Assembly: GCF_026262505.1 (NCBI RefSeq)
Contig: NC_067206.1
Location: 39,507,660 to 39,571,659 of the forward strand
DNA length: 64,000 bases
Source of the DNA: Trichomonas vaginalis G3
Lineage: Eukaryota; Parabasalia; Trichomonadida; Trichomonadidae
Direction: 5' to 3'
Made by a program: the position numbers and the translations under genes. Shown here in pieces: positions 48,856 to 58,195 of this stretch. The notes below the pieces were generated by a model. That model was given only the letters and a program-made list of their open reading frames with translations, did no database searches and was not told the origin of the DNA. How positions within the stretch are numbered: position 1 is the first letter of the stretch; every line of letters starts with the position of its first letter.

Positions 48856-49262
48856 AAAAAACTACTCGGTCAAAGTGTTGTCAGTTTTGTAAAATAACCG
48901 TCCTATCTCATTCTATAAGGGGAAAAAGGCTTCTCAAAGTATACTTCCTTGGAACGCCGGTAACTTTTCCTGTAGCGACGATAGACCCTTACTTGTCCGG
49001 ACAAAGTTATACTATTTTGAGTGCTCTACAAAAAAGTCAACGGCAACGACTCTCAAAAACCGTTGTGTAAAAAGTTTTACCGTTGGACAAAAAAGTATAT
49101 ATAGAAAACAAAAAACGTTTATAGTTCATTCAATATTTGAGATGGAACGGTTTTCCAACGGTAACTATTAAATAAAATAAAAAAATAGGGGGTACCGTTG
49201 ACGAAAACGGTTTTTTTAAACTTTTCTATGAGTAGTCCGAAAAAAACAGTTCATTTTTCATA
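48856..49262. promoter_or_regulatory. Intergenic control region with CAACGG cluster
   Basis: Noncoding. Five CAACGG sites in both orientations (49038 +, 49060 -, 49080 -, 49156 +, 49195 -) and two A/GAACGG (49145, 49205) lie in 180 bases, matching the Myb-type core YAACGG. A TATATATAG (about 49098) and an AT-rich stretch sit among them. It separates divergent genes at 48795 and 49263. Myb binding is inference; Trichomonas has many Myb proteins. Confidence 0.55.
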
Positions 49263-50667
49263 ATGGAAGGAAGAAAAAATGTCGCAAACAATTCGTCGAC
49301 TACCTCTGCAGTTAAAGTTCCTACAACTTATGTCTCACCATTCTCAAAACCCTTACGACCTCCTATAATACCAAAGCAACTTCCTCATACAATTGCAAAC
49401 AATTCGTCGACTACCTCTGCAGTTAAAGTTCCTACAACTTATGTCTCACCATTCTCAAAACCCTTACGACCTCCTATAATACCAAAGCAACTTCCTCATA
49501 CAATTGCAAACAATTCGTCGACTACCTCTGCAGTTAAAGTTCCTACAACTTATGTCTCACCATTCTCAAAACCCTTACGACCTCCTATAATACCAAAGCA
49601 ACTTCCTCATACAATTGCAAACAAATTGTCCAACAATTTGAGTTCTTCTTCTCAAAACACAACAGATACAGTTGTCCAAACAGCACCAGAACAAGTTTCA
49701 CATAGTTCTACAATTCAAGACAAATTGTCCAACAATTTGAGTTCTTCTTCTCTCAAAACACAACAGAAACATCTGAAACAGATTTACAACCAGCACCAGA
49801 ACAAGTTTCACATAGTTCTACAAGTATGTTAACAAGAGCACAATTTCAAGATTTAATTTCTCTTGAACAATATTCGAGTAACGAAACACAAAGCGACGAC
49901 TGTAACCTCTCGCTACCCGAATCCATTCAAAGAAAATACGCCATGAAAAGACTGAAATTGTTGTATAAACTTCTTAACAATTGGGGAGTCGAAGACAACT
50001 CAGATTATAGTGAAATGTTTAACAAAGTCATAGAATCTGTTAAACCAATTGAAAACGACATAAAAAATCCCGGTGTTCTTGTAGACCTTTTCGCCTCAAA
50101 ATTACCAGTTACAACCAATCTAATAGCAACACAAGCTATAGAGCAATTTATTTTATGTTTTCCCAAGCAATATAGACAACACCTGAGGGAAACAAGAATA
50201 GGAAAATTTCAATTGGTGTATCCTACAACATACAACTATTACGAAGAAGCAAATGAATATGGAGAACTCTCATTCCATTTCACACTTTCAGTTCCTGAGG
50301 GGGAAGAAAAAGCAATCTATCATGTACAATCTCTTGCAGGATGTGAAGGAAAACCCCACATAATAACTACTGTTGCAATTGACAAACCTGCAAGAGTCGA
50401 AGACGATGTTTTGTTCGCGTCCATTGCTGTTTTGGCATGGGAGAACCAATTCCAATTTCCCATTTCACAGAATACTCAGCACAACATTTTCAAAATGTAG
50501 AATTCGTGTTCTACGACCATCAAAAGTTCCTGCTAACAAAGCCAAAGAAACAATTTGTCTCAATATTTGTTGCTGGTCATGTGGCTGACAAAGAGCCATC
50601 AGATACTGACTATGAAGAAGAGGAGGAGGAAGAAGAAAACGATAGCGATGTCGTTCTTATCGAATAA
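49263..50667 (+). pseudogene. Unknown terminal gene with 37-residue repeats and acidic tail
   Basis: The 5' part is a Ser/Thr/Pro-rich tail built of three perfect 37-residue repeats (SPFSKPLRPPIIPKQLPHTI as core), followed by a duplicated NKLSNNLSSSS segment. The rest is globular (LLYKLLNNWGVEDNSDY, YYEEANEYGELSFHFTLSVP) and ends in an acidic YEEEEEEEENDSDVVLIE run. Whether it is one gene or two is unclear; the region looks broken, about two breaks. Last gene before the right terminal repeat. No family recognised. Confidence 0.5.
49284..49616 (+). repeat. 111-bp tandem repeat, three copies
   Basis: Copies begin at 49284, 49395 and 49506 and are identical over 111 bp, encoding a 37-residue Pro/Ser/Thr-rich unit. 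Identity implies very recent duplication. Confidence 0.95.
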
Positions 50668-50712
50668 AAACTTTAATTTCTTACTATATAATTTTTTAGT
50701 TCTCCTCTAGGT

Positions 50713-50780
50713 TTTTTAGGGGCTAGAAGGGGCGCAGCCCCTGGAAGCCCCACTCCTTTTTTTTTTTTTTTTTTTTTTTT
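50713..50780 (-). repeat. Right terminal inverted repeat of element 2
   Basis: Its reverse complement reads 24 A, GGAGTGGGGCTTCCAGG, the mini-hairpin GGGGC-TGC-GCCCC, then TTCTAGCCCCTAAAA. It aligns with 25817-25880. Differences inside the mini-hairpin are on both arms, keeping the stem. Confidence 0.88.
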
Positions 50781-50785
50781 TATGT
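50781..50785. repeat. Candidate target-site duplication TATGT (right copy)
   Basis: Directly follows the T-run of the right terminal repeat; equals 25812-25816. Confidence 0.6.
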
Positions 50786-51303
50786 TAATTATATAATAAT
50801 ATGTATTATTATAAAAAAGAAAAAATAAAGCACGTTAAAATTTTTCTTTCTTGATTTTTTACAAAATCTACTTAGAATTATGCAAAATATGACTAAATAA
50901 TTATAAATTTCAAGTTAAATTTTAATTTTGATAAATAATTTAAATTTCAAAATATCAAGTTCAGTTCGACTATGTATGTAGTAATTCTGTTGCATGCTAA
51001 GTTCGGTCAAAATGTAAACCTCTCAATTTTATCGTCGGGGGAAGTAACTCAATTCCTTCAAAATTATTCTTTAAATGTTGAATTTAAAGTTATTTAATTT
51101 GGATTATAAATAAATAGGCTAATACAATATTTAAAAATGAGAAAAAATAACTTTTCAAAGAACTTTTCATAATCTCAAAGAAAATTTTTTATTCAATAAT
51201 TATATAAATTAATTAACATTCATAATGAAATTGGATTTTTTTTATAAAAAATTGGTCCTACTTAACTTTTTGAGAGAATTTGGCTTTCTCGTAAACGAAA
51301 AAG
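50786..51303. other. AT-rich spacer
   Basis: Roughly 520 bases of AT-rich sequence beyond element 2. No coding region, RNA gene or repeat recognised; a short GTCGGGGGAAG stretch near 51035 is the only GC-rich spot. Confidence 0.5.
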
Positions 51304-51735
51304 GGGATTTGACGGAGTCAAATCCCGCTCACAAAAAGTGGACTTTACATGTCAAATTTTATATGCATGTAATGTCCAGTTTTATGAGTTTTAGGAAGGA
51401 ATTGGAAGCCATGAGTTACTGACATTGCATCAGTATCTCATAGCCTCCAATTCCTTCAAAAAATGGGAGAAACTTTGTCCGAATAGTTTAACATTCGGAC
51501 AAAGTTTCTCCCATTTTAAGAAGGAATTGGAGGGTAAGAATATACCATATGAATGTATATCTCTTACCCTCCAATTCCTTCTAGAAAGTGTCCAAACTTT
51601 GGGTTAATTGAAAGTATTAACCCAAAGTTTGGACACTTTCAAGTGGAGATGGAAGGCTTTGGGGTATATATTAATACAATATACCTCAAAGCCTTCCATC
51701 TCCACTACAAATGTGAGAAACTTTGTCCGAGATCT
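51304..51735. repeat. Chain of seven back-to-back hairpins plus a half hairpin
   Basis: Hairpins: A 51304-51326; B 51339-51379; C 51395-51457; D 51463-51514 (22-bp perfect stem, 8-base loop); E 51519-51582; F 51584-51640 (25-bp perfect stem, 7-base loop); G 51642-51706. Gaps between C and G are 1-5 bases. Stems of C and E share GAAGGAATTGGA. At 51714-51735 the first arm of another D-type hairpin starts and stops. Small frames in this region are only hairpin translation. Confidence 0.93.
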
Positions 51736-51839
51736 AAATTGCTCTCTACTCATTGCGGGTTTTATCTGTTCATTCATATCTTACCTCTTCTATCTTTATT
51801 CTTATCTGCCATACACATTCAGCAACTAACGAAACAAAG

Positions 51840-52272
51840 TTGTCGTAGGTCTTAAACTCCCACAGGATTTGTATATGTCAGAGATGTTCTTATTATCCAT
51901 ATCGCAATCTTTGTCCATGACTTTTGTGGTTGCAATGAAATCAAGAAACTCATAGTTAACCTTTCGTATGAACTTCTTTATTTCTACTGAGTCAGTTGCT
52001 TTGACTTCTATTTCTCGAATTCTGGAATAGTAAGCTTTTGTTGTTGGATTTCAGGCATTGGGTAAATGGTCAATAATATCCTGCATTTCATAAAGATATC
52101 TTCATCTGTTTCATCTTTTGCAGTGCAATCTAAATCCTCCTTGGAGAAGTTCTCGCTTATCTTCTGGATTTTTTGTTTCGAAAGTATATGAAGAAGGAAT
52201 GAAGCTTTTTCATCTCTTTACTAACATTGAAGTTGGGTTCATGACTAACGAGTTGTGCTGTTGTTGCTAACA
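51840..52272 (-). pseudogene. Remnant gene of unknown family
   Basis: Codon-like sequence on the minus strand from a promoter-like TTTTTTTATTTTTATATGTAAAAC (start about 52272, MLATTAQLVSHEPNF) to about 51840 (segments such as EIKKFIRKVNYEFLDFIA). Helical, charged. Looks broken with several breaks; no intact counterpart in the window. Confidence 0.4.
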
Positions 52273-52330
52273 TGTTTTACATATAAAAATAAAAAAAATA
52301 TTTTTTTAAAAAAAACCAACTTTATTTTTT

Positions 52331-52405
52331 ATTTCGGGAAAATTCATGAAAATTCATGAGGGTAGAAAAGAGGTTAGAATCGGTTATATCTCCCATCTAC
52401 CCTAA
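52331..52405 (+). promoter_or_regulatory. KilA-N control array, copy 2 (GGGTAGA type)
   Basis: GGGTAGAAAAGAGGTTAGA followed by ATATCTCCCATCTACCCTAA, preceded by TTTCGGGAAAATTCATGA as in the reverse complement of the element 2 array (37745-37840). The half-site is GGGTAGA/TCTACCC rather than AGGTGA/TCACCT. Confidence 0.6.
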
Positions 52406-52439
52406 ATTAATATTTTTGTCGAAAAAAATGGTTCATTTA

Positions 52440-53110
52440 TCACAATATTTTTTTACAAAACGACCCCAACTTTTAACTTCTTTTCTGGCACTTCAAATGC
52501 TACTTTAGCGAGTTCATATTCTCTAAATTCTCTCTTTAAATCTTCTTGTTCCCATTGGTCTAGTTCGTATGGAGAGTCTCTATAAACCAGAACATATCTC
52601 ACGTTCATGTTCTATTTGTTTTTCATGCATTTTTTCTAACTTCTTCTTCGAACAAAGGTTTGCATTCTCTACTGTATCTTCAAGTTCTTCTTCATCTAAT
52701 TTCTCATGAACTTTTCTGTGCCTATGGAGTCCATAATTTTTCCAACTGCTATGCAATATTTGGAGAAGCCCACATTGCTATATAGTTTACAAGTCTTGGG
52801 TCTACATACATTCCTCTAACCTGTTTGATTTCATCAGGAATTCCTGCATGAATTTTGTATAAAAAGCAACCCGCTGTTTTCCGCGGGTTGGTATATTCTT
52901 CACAAAATGCCTTCAAAATACTCTTCCCAGGACTTATTTTCCAACAACCTTCTAAAGTCCTTCCTAAACTGCTGACACATATTTGGTTGCATTTATATAA
53001 CCATCCTTGTCTCTACGTAAGACTTCAATACCGTTGTAAGTGCCTTTTGTGAATGTTTCGCCATTAGATTTGTTCGTGAACGTTTTTGCTTCGATGACAT
53101 TTCTGTTCTT
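52440..53110 (-). pseudogene. KilA-N protein remnant 1
   Basis: Minus-strand pieces show the KilA-N N-terminal YNGIEVLRRDKDGYINATKY (within 52964-53206) and the later G-x-Y-V-D-P...VNYIAMWASP segment. A decayed coiled coil follows. Many breaks. It shares its domain order with 37893-38717. Confidence 0.65.
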
Positions 53111-53246
53111 ACTACAATAAAAATAAAAAATATTTTTTGGTGGGACGTCGGACATTCGTTTGTGGCTTAACCGTCGACCACAACGATAAAAATCTCGACA
53201 AAACATTTACGATGAAATCATGACAAAACATTTTACGAAGAATCAT

Positions 53247-53322
53247 GAAAATTCATTGAAAATTCATGAGGGTAGAAAAGAGGTTAGAAATCGGGTTATA
53301 TCTACCCTTCTACCCTAAACAT
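53247..53322 (+). promoter_or_regulatory. KilA-N control array, copy 3
   Basis: GGGTAGAAAAGAGGTTAGAA then GGGTTATATCTACCC and TCTACCCTAAACAT. Near-identical to copy 4. Confidence 0.6.
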
Positions 53323-53435
53323 TATTTTTTTGTCATTTACGCTCATTACGATGAAGAAGTCTTGACAAAAACTTTACGAAGAAGTTTCGACAAAGCATAT
53401 ACGATGAAGAAGTTTCGACAAACATTTACGATGAA

Positions 53436-53506
53436 ATTCATGAAATTACATGAGGGTAGAAAAGAAGGTTAGAAATCGGGTTATATCTACCCATCTACCC
53501 TAAACA
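53436..53506 (+). promoter_or_regulatory. KilA-N control array, copy 4
   Basis: GGGTAGAAAAGAAGGTTAGA, then GGGTTATATCTACCC and TCTACCCTAAACAT. Lies directly beside KilA-N remnant 2. Between copies 3 and 4 is a degenerate repeat of ACGATGAAGAAGTTTCGACA type (53345-53435). Confidence 0.6.
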
Positions 53507-53509
53507 TAT

Positions 53510-53700
53510 TTTTGCTGAATTTAGCAACAAAATGAACGAGGTCAGGATGTATGTAAATACCTTTGAATTCATTCATAACACCCTTTGTAAGCTCATAAAA
53601 TGCTTGTTTTGAGGTCGAGCCACTTTTGGCTCCACCGTATTCTTTCAACCTGAAGCATTTAATATATGTAAAATATTTGTTTTAAAATGGTATGCATATA
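53510..53700 (-). pseudogene. KilA-N protein remnant 2
   Basis: Minus-strand QAFYELTKGVMNEFKGIYIH and then PDLVHFVA give the KilA-N G-x-Y-x-H-P signature. A promoter-like ATATGTAAAATATTTG with CATTTAATATATG, like the start of the gene at 59056, lies at its right end. Many breaks. Confidence 0.55.
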
Positions 53701-53722
53701 GCTTCTTGAATTTGTTAAGAAG

Positions 53723-53747
53723 NNNNNNNNNNNNNNNNNNNNNNNNN
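53723..53747. other. Assembly gap of 25 N
   Basis: A run of 25 N. The sequence just right of it (GCGAATAGTTTAACATTCGG, then ACAAAGTTTCTCC) is the loop and second arm of the D-type hairpin of the chain at 51463-51514, so the gap falls inside a hairpin. Confidence 0.98.
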
Positions 53748-54336
53748 GTGCGAATAGTTTAACATTCGGAACAAAGTTTCTCCTATCTTTCTCAATGTAT
53801 ATTGCTACCTGTGTATGGTATATTCTATCTTATAGTCATTGCTTGAAATTGTAGCAATTCCAAAATTTTAAAATAACATTTTATTCAGTTTCAGTGGTTA
53901 GAGAACTAGTAGCTCTATGGTACTAACCCAGAATCAAGTGCCTAGTGGACGTCTAGGATCTATATATATATATTCTATGGAAACTTGAGGAATTGTTTCG
54001 GACATTTGTCTTTCAAAGTTTCTCAGCAATAGCGAGGAATGTTCGTATCGGTAGATATTATATGTTAATATATCATTGATAACAACATTCCCGTCTAAAA
54101 GAGTAAAATTGCTATAGAGAAATAATTGCAAAAGAATAACAAATTTGCAAACAAATTTATTATTGAAACTTAACCTTATGAGGTAGTGATTCAAATCAAC
54201 CGCCTCATTTAAGCATTTCATTCAATTCTTCAATGTATTCTCCAAAAGTTAGGCTCTATTTTGTTGCCATGTAAAGTGTCCACTTTTCTGTCCAAATGAA
54301 TAAGTTATTCTATGATTAGTTTCCCAGCTTATCAAG
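53748..54336. other. Noncoding spacer
   Basis: AT-rich, starting with a D-type hairpin arm. A TCAATTCTTCAATGT-type tract and CTATATATATATATTC run are the only simple features. No coding region recognised. Confidence 0.5.
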
Positions 54337-54660
54337 TAGGAATGTTTCCTTATGAGTATATATTCATACTTAACCCATAAGAAACAATTCCCTCCTTAAC
54401 GAGAAAATCTTGTTTCGAAATTGTTTAGTCATTTTCGAACAAGGTTTTTCTCGTTTTTAATAAGAAACTAAAGGCTATGAGCCACTGATTATTATATTAG
54501 TGCCTCACAGCCTTTAGTTCTAATAGGATAAGTGGAAACTTTCTCAAATGATAAGTTGTATTTCAGTAGAAAGTTTCCCAGCTATCAAGAGGAATTAGTT
54601 CCTTTTATGAGGCATATATTATAATATACCTCTATAAGAACAATTTCCCTTCATTAAAAT
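54337..54660. repeat. Second, more diverged hairpin chain (about five hairpins)
   Basis: Hairpins: 54337-54394 (GGAAT...TTATGAG / ...ATAAGAAACAATTCC, imperfect); 54399-54454 (ACGAGAAAATCTTGTTTCGA with a matching arm); 54467-54519 (AACTAAAGGCTATGAG and CTCACAGCCTTTAGTT); 54534-54578 (GGAAACTTTCT and AGAAAGTTTCC); about 54587-54655 (imperfect, AGGCATATATT / AATATACCT). The same alternation of GAAACTTT-type and GGAATT-type stems as in the chain at 51304-51735, so the two are relatives. Confidence 0.8.
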
Positions 54661-56290
54661 CGTAGATATTTTTTACTTATACTCATGCTTTTAAAATCAC
54701 CAAATCCTCTGGAAAAAAGGTATTTATTTTTATTAAGAATTTAAGAATTTGATAAATTACCTTTTTTAAATCTTGATATAATTACTGTAATTTTTCAAAA
54801 TATGACAGTCATTCTTGGAAAAGAATAATCCAAAGTTTCTTGAAACACTGATTTTTGATTAATTTGAGAGAAATATCCCGTATTAAATTGAGATTCAATG
54901 GGAGAGTCTATTCAACAGCTACCTTTAATTTAGAGATGTCAAAAAATTATATGTGCTTCTTAAAATGCTGCGAGCGAAAAATGTTGTATTAGATAAAAGG
55001 TTGAGTCATACAATGATGTTAAAAATCCGCACAGGAGCATTTGTTACGTTACATAATGTCGTATTCCTCGAGATTAATGTTGTGCCGCTCGATATCCTAT
55101 CCGTCGTTGACCGAAGGGTAGGCAGTGCCGAGAACAATCCTCAATAAAGGTTGCCAAAAACGCGTATGGTAAAATGAATGATGGAACAGTATTCAACATG
55201 TTGTAATGTTTTGTATTTGAAGAAATTTGATGGAAAGTTATGAGGCTTTCAAACAATTGATGTATGCTAAGATAAAAATTAATAAATGATCATGTATTTG
55301 TTTCGGTATTACAACCGAGTTAAGTCGATTCTCCTTTCTTCTACTGCATTTTGACGGTTTGATTTCGAATTGTAAAAGAGATATCAAAGGGGAAAAAATA
55401 CGTAGGGATGAGAAAATGACCTCCAGTGAAGAAGGGTGCCATAATGGAGTCAACTGTTGTATTTTTTGATATTTGGCTTCGAGCCTAAATAGGTACCAAG
55501 ATAATCCTAAAAATAAGGTTTTAAATTCTGATTTACAATGATCCTCTCGTCGTGCACCCTTTAACAATAATTACAAAATAATCATCGGAATAACAATAGT
55601 TTTTTTTCGTCAAAGTTTCTTCTTTTTGTTCAACAAACTTCTATTTACATATTGAAACTCTTTATCTCAACTTATCGGATCAGTGCGATTTACACTTAAG
55701 AGTTGATTACAATCGAATTCGACGATATTACAGAAGATATATCAATAAAGTTTGAGCTGTTTGTAGTTGAGACTTTGCAATCATGTCACCTATAGAAGTA
55801 GAGAAATTGCAATGAAATCTACATGCAAAATATACAGAATAGAATTATTTACTAAATGAGAGGCTTGTACATTTCGATGCTGTTTGCCTGAATTGAAATA
55901 GTGTCGAGAAAAAACTATTTTTTTCAATTCTCAATAATAAATAAGAAAGATCATATTCAAAAAAAAATGATCGTGGGGAAAATTTTGCTGTGCATAAGAT
56001 ATGTTGCCTTTCATTTTAGAACTCAATAATTAGATATGTTATATTTCATACAAAGTACATGCAATCTATTATATATCGAATATCAACAACTGGGATGTGG
56101 GGCATTACAAAACTCTTGGTGTTATTTCTCTTCGATGTAATTGCTAATGCATTAGTTCGGAGCAGTTAGCAGGATGTCTAAACTATGGGTGCGAGGTATG
56201 GTAAGGAGGGTAGGTATATATAGGAATGACTTATTTGCAGTTTTTTCTAGTATGAAGTAGGTATAGGGTTGTAGCAAAACTGGCACAATT
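54661..56290. other. AT-rich gene-poor region
   Basis: No convincing gene. Open frames are short and lack coding composition. A moderately GC-rich stretch at 55020-55180 (TGCCGCTCGATATCC, GACCGAAGGGTAGGCAG) stands out slightly but shows no RNA-gene hallmarks that I recognise. Confidence 0.45.
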
Positions 56291-56445
56291 TTTGCGGCGG
56301 CCGCTCTGCGCAGGAGCTTGGCGACGGCGGCAAAGAAATTCAGAGAAGAAGTGGGCGAAAATCGGCCTCGTGGCCTGGAAAGGGTGGAGCCCGGAGAGGG
56401 CGAGCGATGCCGTTGTCCACGCTAAGCGTCGTGGCCTAGAGCCAC
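56291..56445. other. GC-rich islet
   Basis: About 150 bases of clearly GC-rich sequence (GCGGCGGCCGCTCTGCGC, GGGTGGAGCCCGGAGAGGG, GCTAAGCGTCGTGGCC) in a region otherwise about 30% GC. An open frame crosses it, but its downstream half is T-rich low-complexity sequence. Origin unknown: a foreign insertion, structured RNA or assembly artefact are all possible. Confidence 0.6.
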
Positions 56446-57100
56446 AATTATATAATATGCTATTGATTTTATTCTTCTTCTTTCTTCTTCATTTTTTTTC
56501 ATTTTTCTCTGTTATCGTGTCTTTGTTCCTTTTTCCGCTTCCTTTTTTTTCTAGTTTGAAAGGAAAAAAGCTGAGAAAAAGGTTTCAATTAATTAATTTT
56601 AGTTTAGCTATGAAATATACTTATTTAGCTTATATTGTTAAGCTCTGTTGAGAGTTTAAGTGAGTGAAGAATGATAAATCCAAAATTTGGAAATTTCAAT
56701 CAAATCATTTATGATTAAGTTGAATAGGTTGTTGACGTCTAGATTAAGAGTGTTCAGTTTAGTTGAACGTCAGTGTATTGAGTATAATAGAAAAGTATAA
56801 CTCAGATGATAGAATAAAGAGGGTGTTTGAAACATGTTAGATCTGAAATCAGAGAGCTACCATGTGTTTGAGTTGATATTAAGTTAAGTAAGGGTGTTGT
56901 TAGTGTAATGGTTCAAAGTCTTGTGAAATCGGCAGATTAGCGAAGAGTTAAAGGGGCGTAGTTCAAAAAATTAAAGAGATTTAAGAAAGGTGTTAAATAA
57001 TCAGAAGGTTGAAGACTAAAAAAAGGATTGTGTGTTATTTCAGTAATTATCAGAAAAGGTTAAAAAGAATAGGGTAGTAATGAGACTGAGTGAATGTGAG
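56446..57100. other. Spacer grading into purine-rich repeat
   Basis: After a T-rich tract (56460-56560) the sequence becomes increasingly AG-rich on the plus strand (GTTGAATAGGTTGTTG, AGAGTTAAAGGGGCG). No gene recognised. Confidence 0.4.
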
Positions 57101-57544
57101 AAATCATGGTGGTAAGTGGTAATTGAAGTGTCGAGGTATGAATCTAGATTGGTAGTAGTGGTAATGAGTGTAATCTGGTAGTGGAGAATGTAGATTAAGA
57201 TCTGGTTAAGTAAGGTAGTAAGAGAGTTAAGATCTGGTTAGTAAGTGAGTAATGAGAGTTGTATAGACTCTCGGTCAGTAAGGTAGTAATGGAGGCTTAA
57301 GATCTGGTTAGTAAGGTAGTAATGAAGTAAGATCTTAGTTGTAGATAAGGTAGAGGGGTAGTAATGACATGACAGTTAAGATCTGGTTAGTAAAGGTAGT
57401 AATGAAGAGTTAAGATCTGATATAGTATGAGAGTTTAAGAGATGAGTAAGGATAATGAGTAGTTAAGATCTGTAGTTAAGGTATCAAATGAGAGTTAAAG
57501 ATCTTGGTTTTAGTAAGGTATAATGTTTGAGAGTTAAGATCTGG
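57100..57544 (+). repeat. Degenerate tandem repeat, about 30-40 bp unit
   Basis: Consensus near GAGTTAAGATCTGGTTAGTA then AGGTAGTAATG, recurring about ten times with frequent one- or two-base indels (e.g. 57193, 57227, 57296, 57380, 57406, 57520). The last copy runs directly into the 3' end of the HNH gene at 57545, so this marks the truncated left boundary of element 3. The indel-heavy pattern may partly reflect sequencing error. Confidence 0.75.
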
Positions 57545-58096
57545 TTAGTGAAGTATTCGAACGTATTTTCCATCTGTATCTCTAGTGTTTACATAAGCAT
57601 AGCCCGCCTTAGTAAAATATACTTGTAATTTCCTATAGTTTACGCCGGTATAAAAGTAGAAAGAGTCTTGTTCTTCGCTATAGTAGTAAAACTCAAACGT
57701 ATGCTTGCCATAGTCTGTAATTTCAATTGTTTCATCTTCTAGTTCGTCGACAAATTCGAATACAATATCTCTAAATCTACCCTTGTTCTTATTGTTTTCA
57801 GAATAAGTGACCCAACGTAAGTTTTCAAGTCTATTGTCGTTTCTTATATGGTTTATATGGTCTACAAAAGGTAAATTGTTAGGATTCGGTATAAAATGAG
57901 TTGCAATGACAACATGTTTAAAATAGTGTTTTCCACCAATCCTCATCCTAGCATATCCGTTATTTCCCTCCCATTCGCTTAAAACTCTTTTTGTCTTTTT
58001 GTTTCTGACTTCAAATGACTCACAACAGTGAATTTCATATTTCTCATCTAACAAACAAGTTTCCCAACGGTCTTCTCCAACAAACTCAGCGTACAT
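57545..58096 (-). CDS. NUMOD4/HNH endonuclease-like protein
   Basis: 183 residues. An N-terminal NUMOD4-like segment (WETCLLDEKYEIHCCESFEV, RNKKTKRVLSEW) is followed by the HNH core: KHVVIATHFIPNPNNLPF, VDHINHIRNDNRLENLRWVT, matching the V-D-H-I-x(4)-N-x-x-x-N-L-x-W consensus of homing-type nucleases. The remaining 75 residues are an unfamiliar beta-rich domain. Probably a DNA-cutting selfish gene carried by the element. Its last codons lie in the adjoining repeat, so the natural C-terminus may be lost. The start follows TTTTTTTATTTTATTTGAA. Confidence 0.78.
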   Translation of the reverse strand: MYAEFVGEDRWETCLLDEKYEIHCCESFEVRNKKTKRVLSEWEGNNGYARMRIGGKHYFKHVVIATHFIPNPNNLPFVDHINHIRNDNRLENLRWVTYSENNKNKGRFRDIVFEFVDELEDETIEITDYGKHTFEFYYYSEEQDSFYFYTGVNYRKLQVYFTKAGYAYVNTRDTDGKYVRILH

Positions 58097-58195
58097 TTCA
58101 AATAAAATAAAAAAAATATATTGTTTTAAAAATAAATTGTTTTCATGAGTTTTCTACGATGTTAGAAAAAATGTTATTTTCTAATATCTTCACAT

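Larger units (their letters stand above)
25817..50780. mobile_element. Maverick/Polinton element 2, end to end (24,964 bp)
   Basis: It is bounded by terminal inverted repeats that start with poly-A and a flanking TATGT pair. Inside are integrase, family B polymerase, packaging ATPase, SF3 helicase and a major capsid candidate, the classical Maverick set, plus methyltransferase, fibre, KilA-N, HNH and about fifteen small genes. Length is typical (15-25 kb). Most genes are open, but about six look broken with one to three breaks each, so it is a fossil copy of modest age. Parts of it match element 3 at high identity (mid-nineties percent by eye), implying that both derive from a recently active family. 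Confidence 0.93.
51740..53722 (-). mobile_element. Decayed Maverick fragment with KilA-N genes
   Basis: About 2 kb of minus-strand remnants related to the KilA-N segment of element 2: a remnant gene (51840-52272) with the usual AT-rich promoter before its start, a KilA-N remnant (52440-53110), a second one (53510-53700), and three copies of the KilA-N control array. Many breaks; an old fossil. It interrupts the hairpin chain and ends at the N gap. Confidence 0.65.

Noticed and set aside
51225-51855. Short plus-strand frames across the hairpin chain
   Set aside because: They translate inverted repeats; no gene-like composition and overlapping frames.
53934-54221. 95-residue minus-strand frame
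   Set aside because: AT-rich spacer with no promoter block or recognisable composition.
55020-55180. Possible tRNA or small RNA in a mildly GC-rich stretch
   Set aside because: I could not find A/B box or cloverleaf pairing; the composition alone is not enough.
56292-56651. 119-residue frame over the GC islet
   Set aside because: No ATG start, half GC-rich and half T-rich low complexity; reads as chance open frame.
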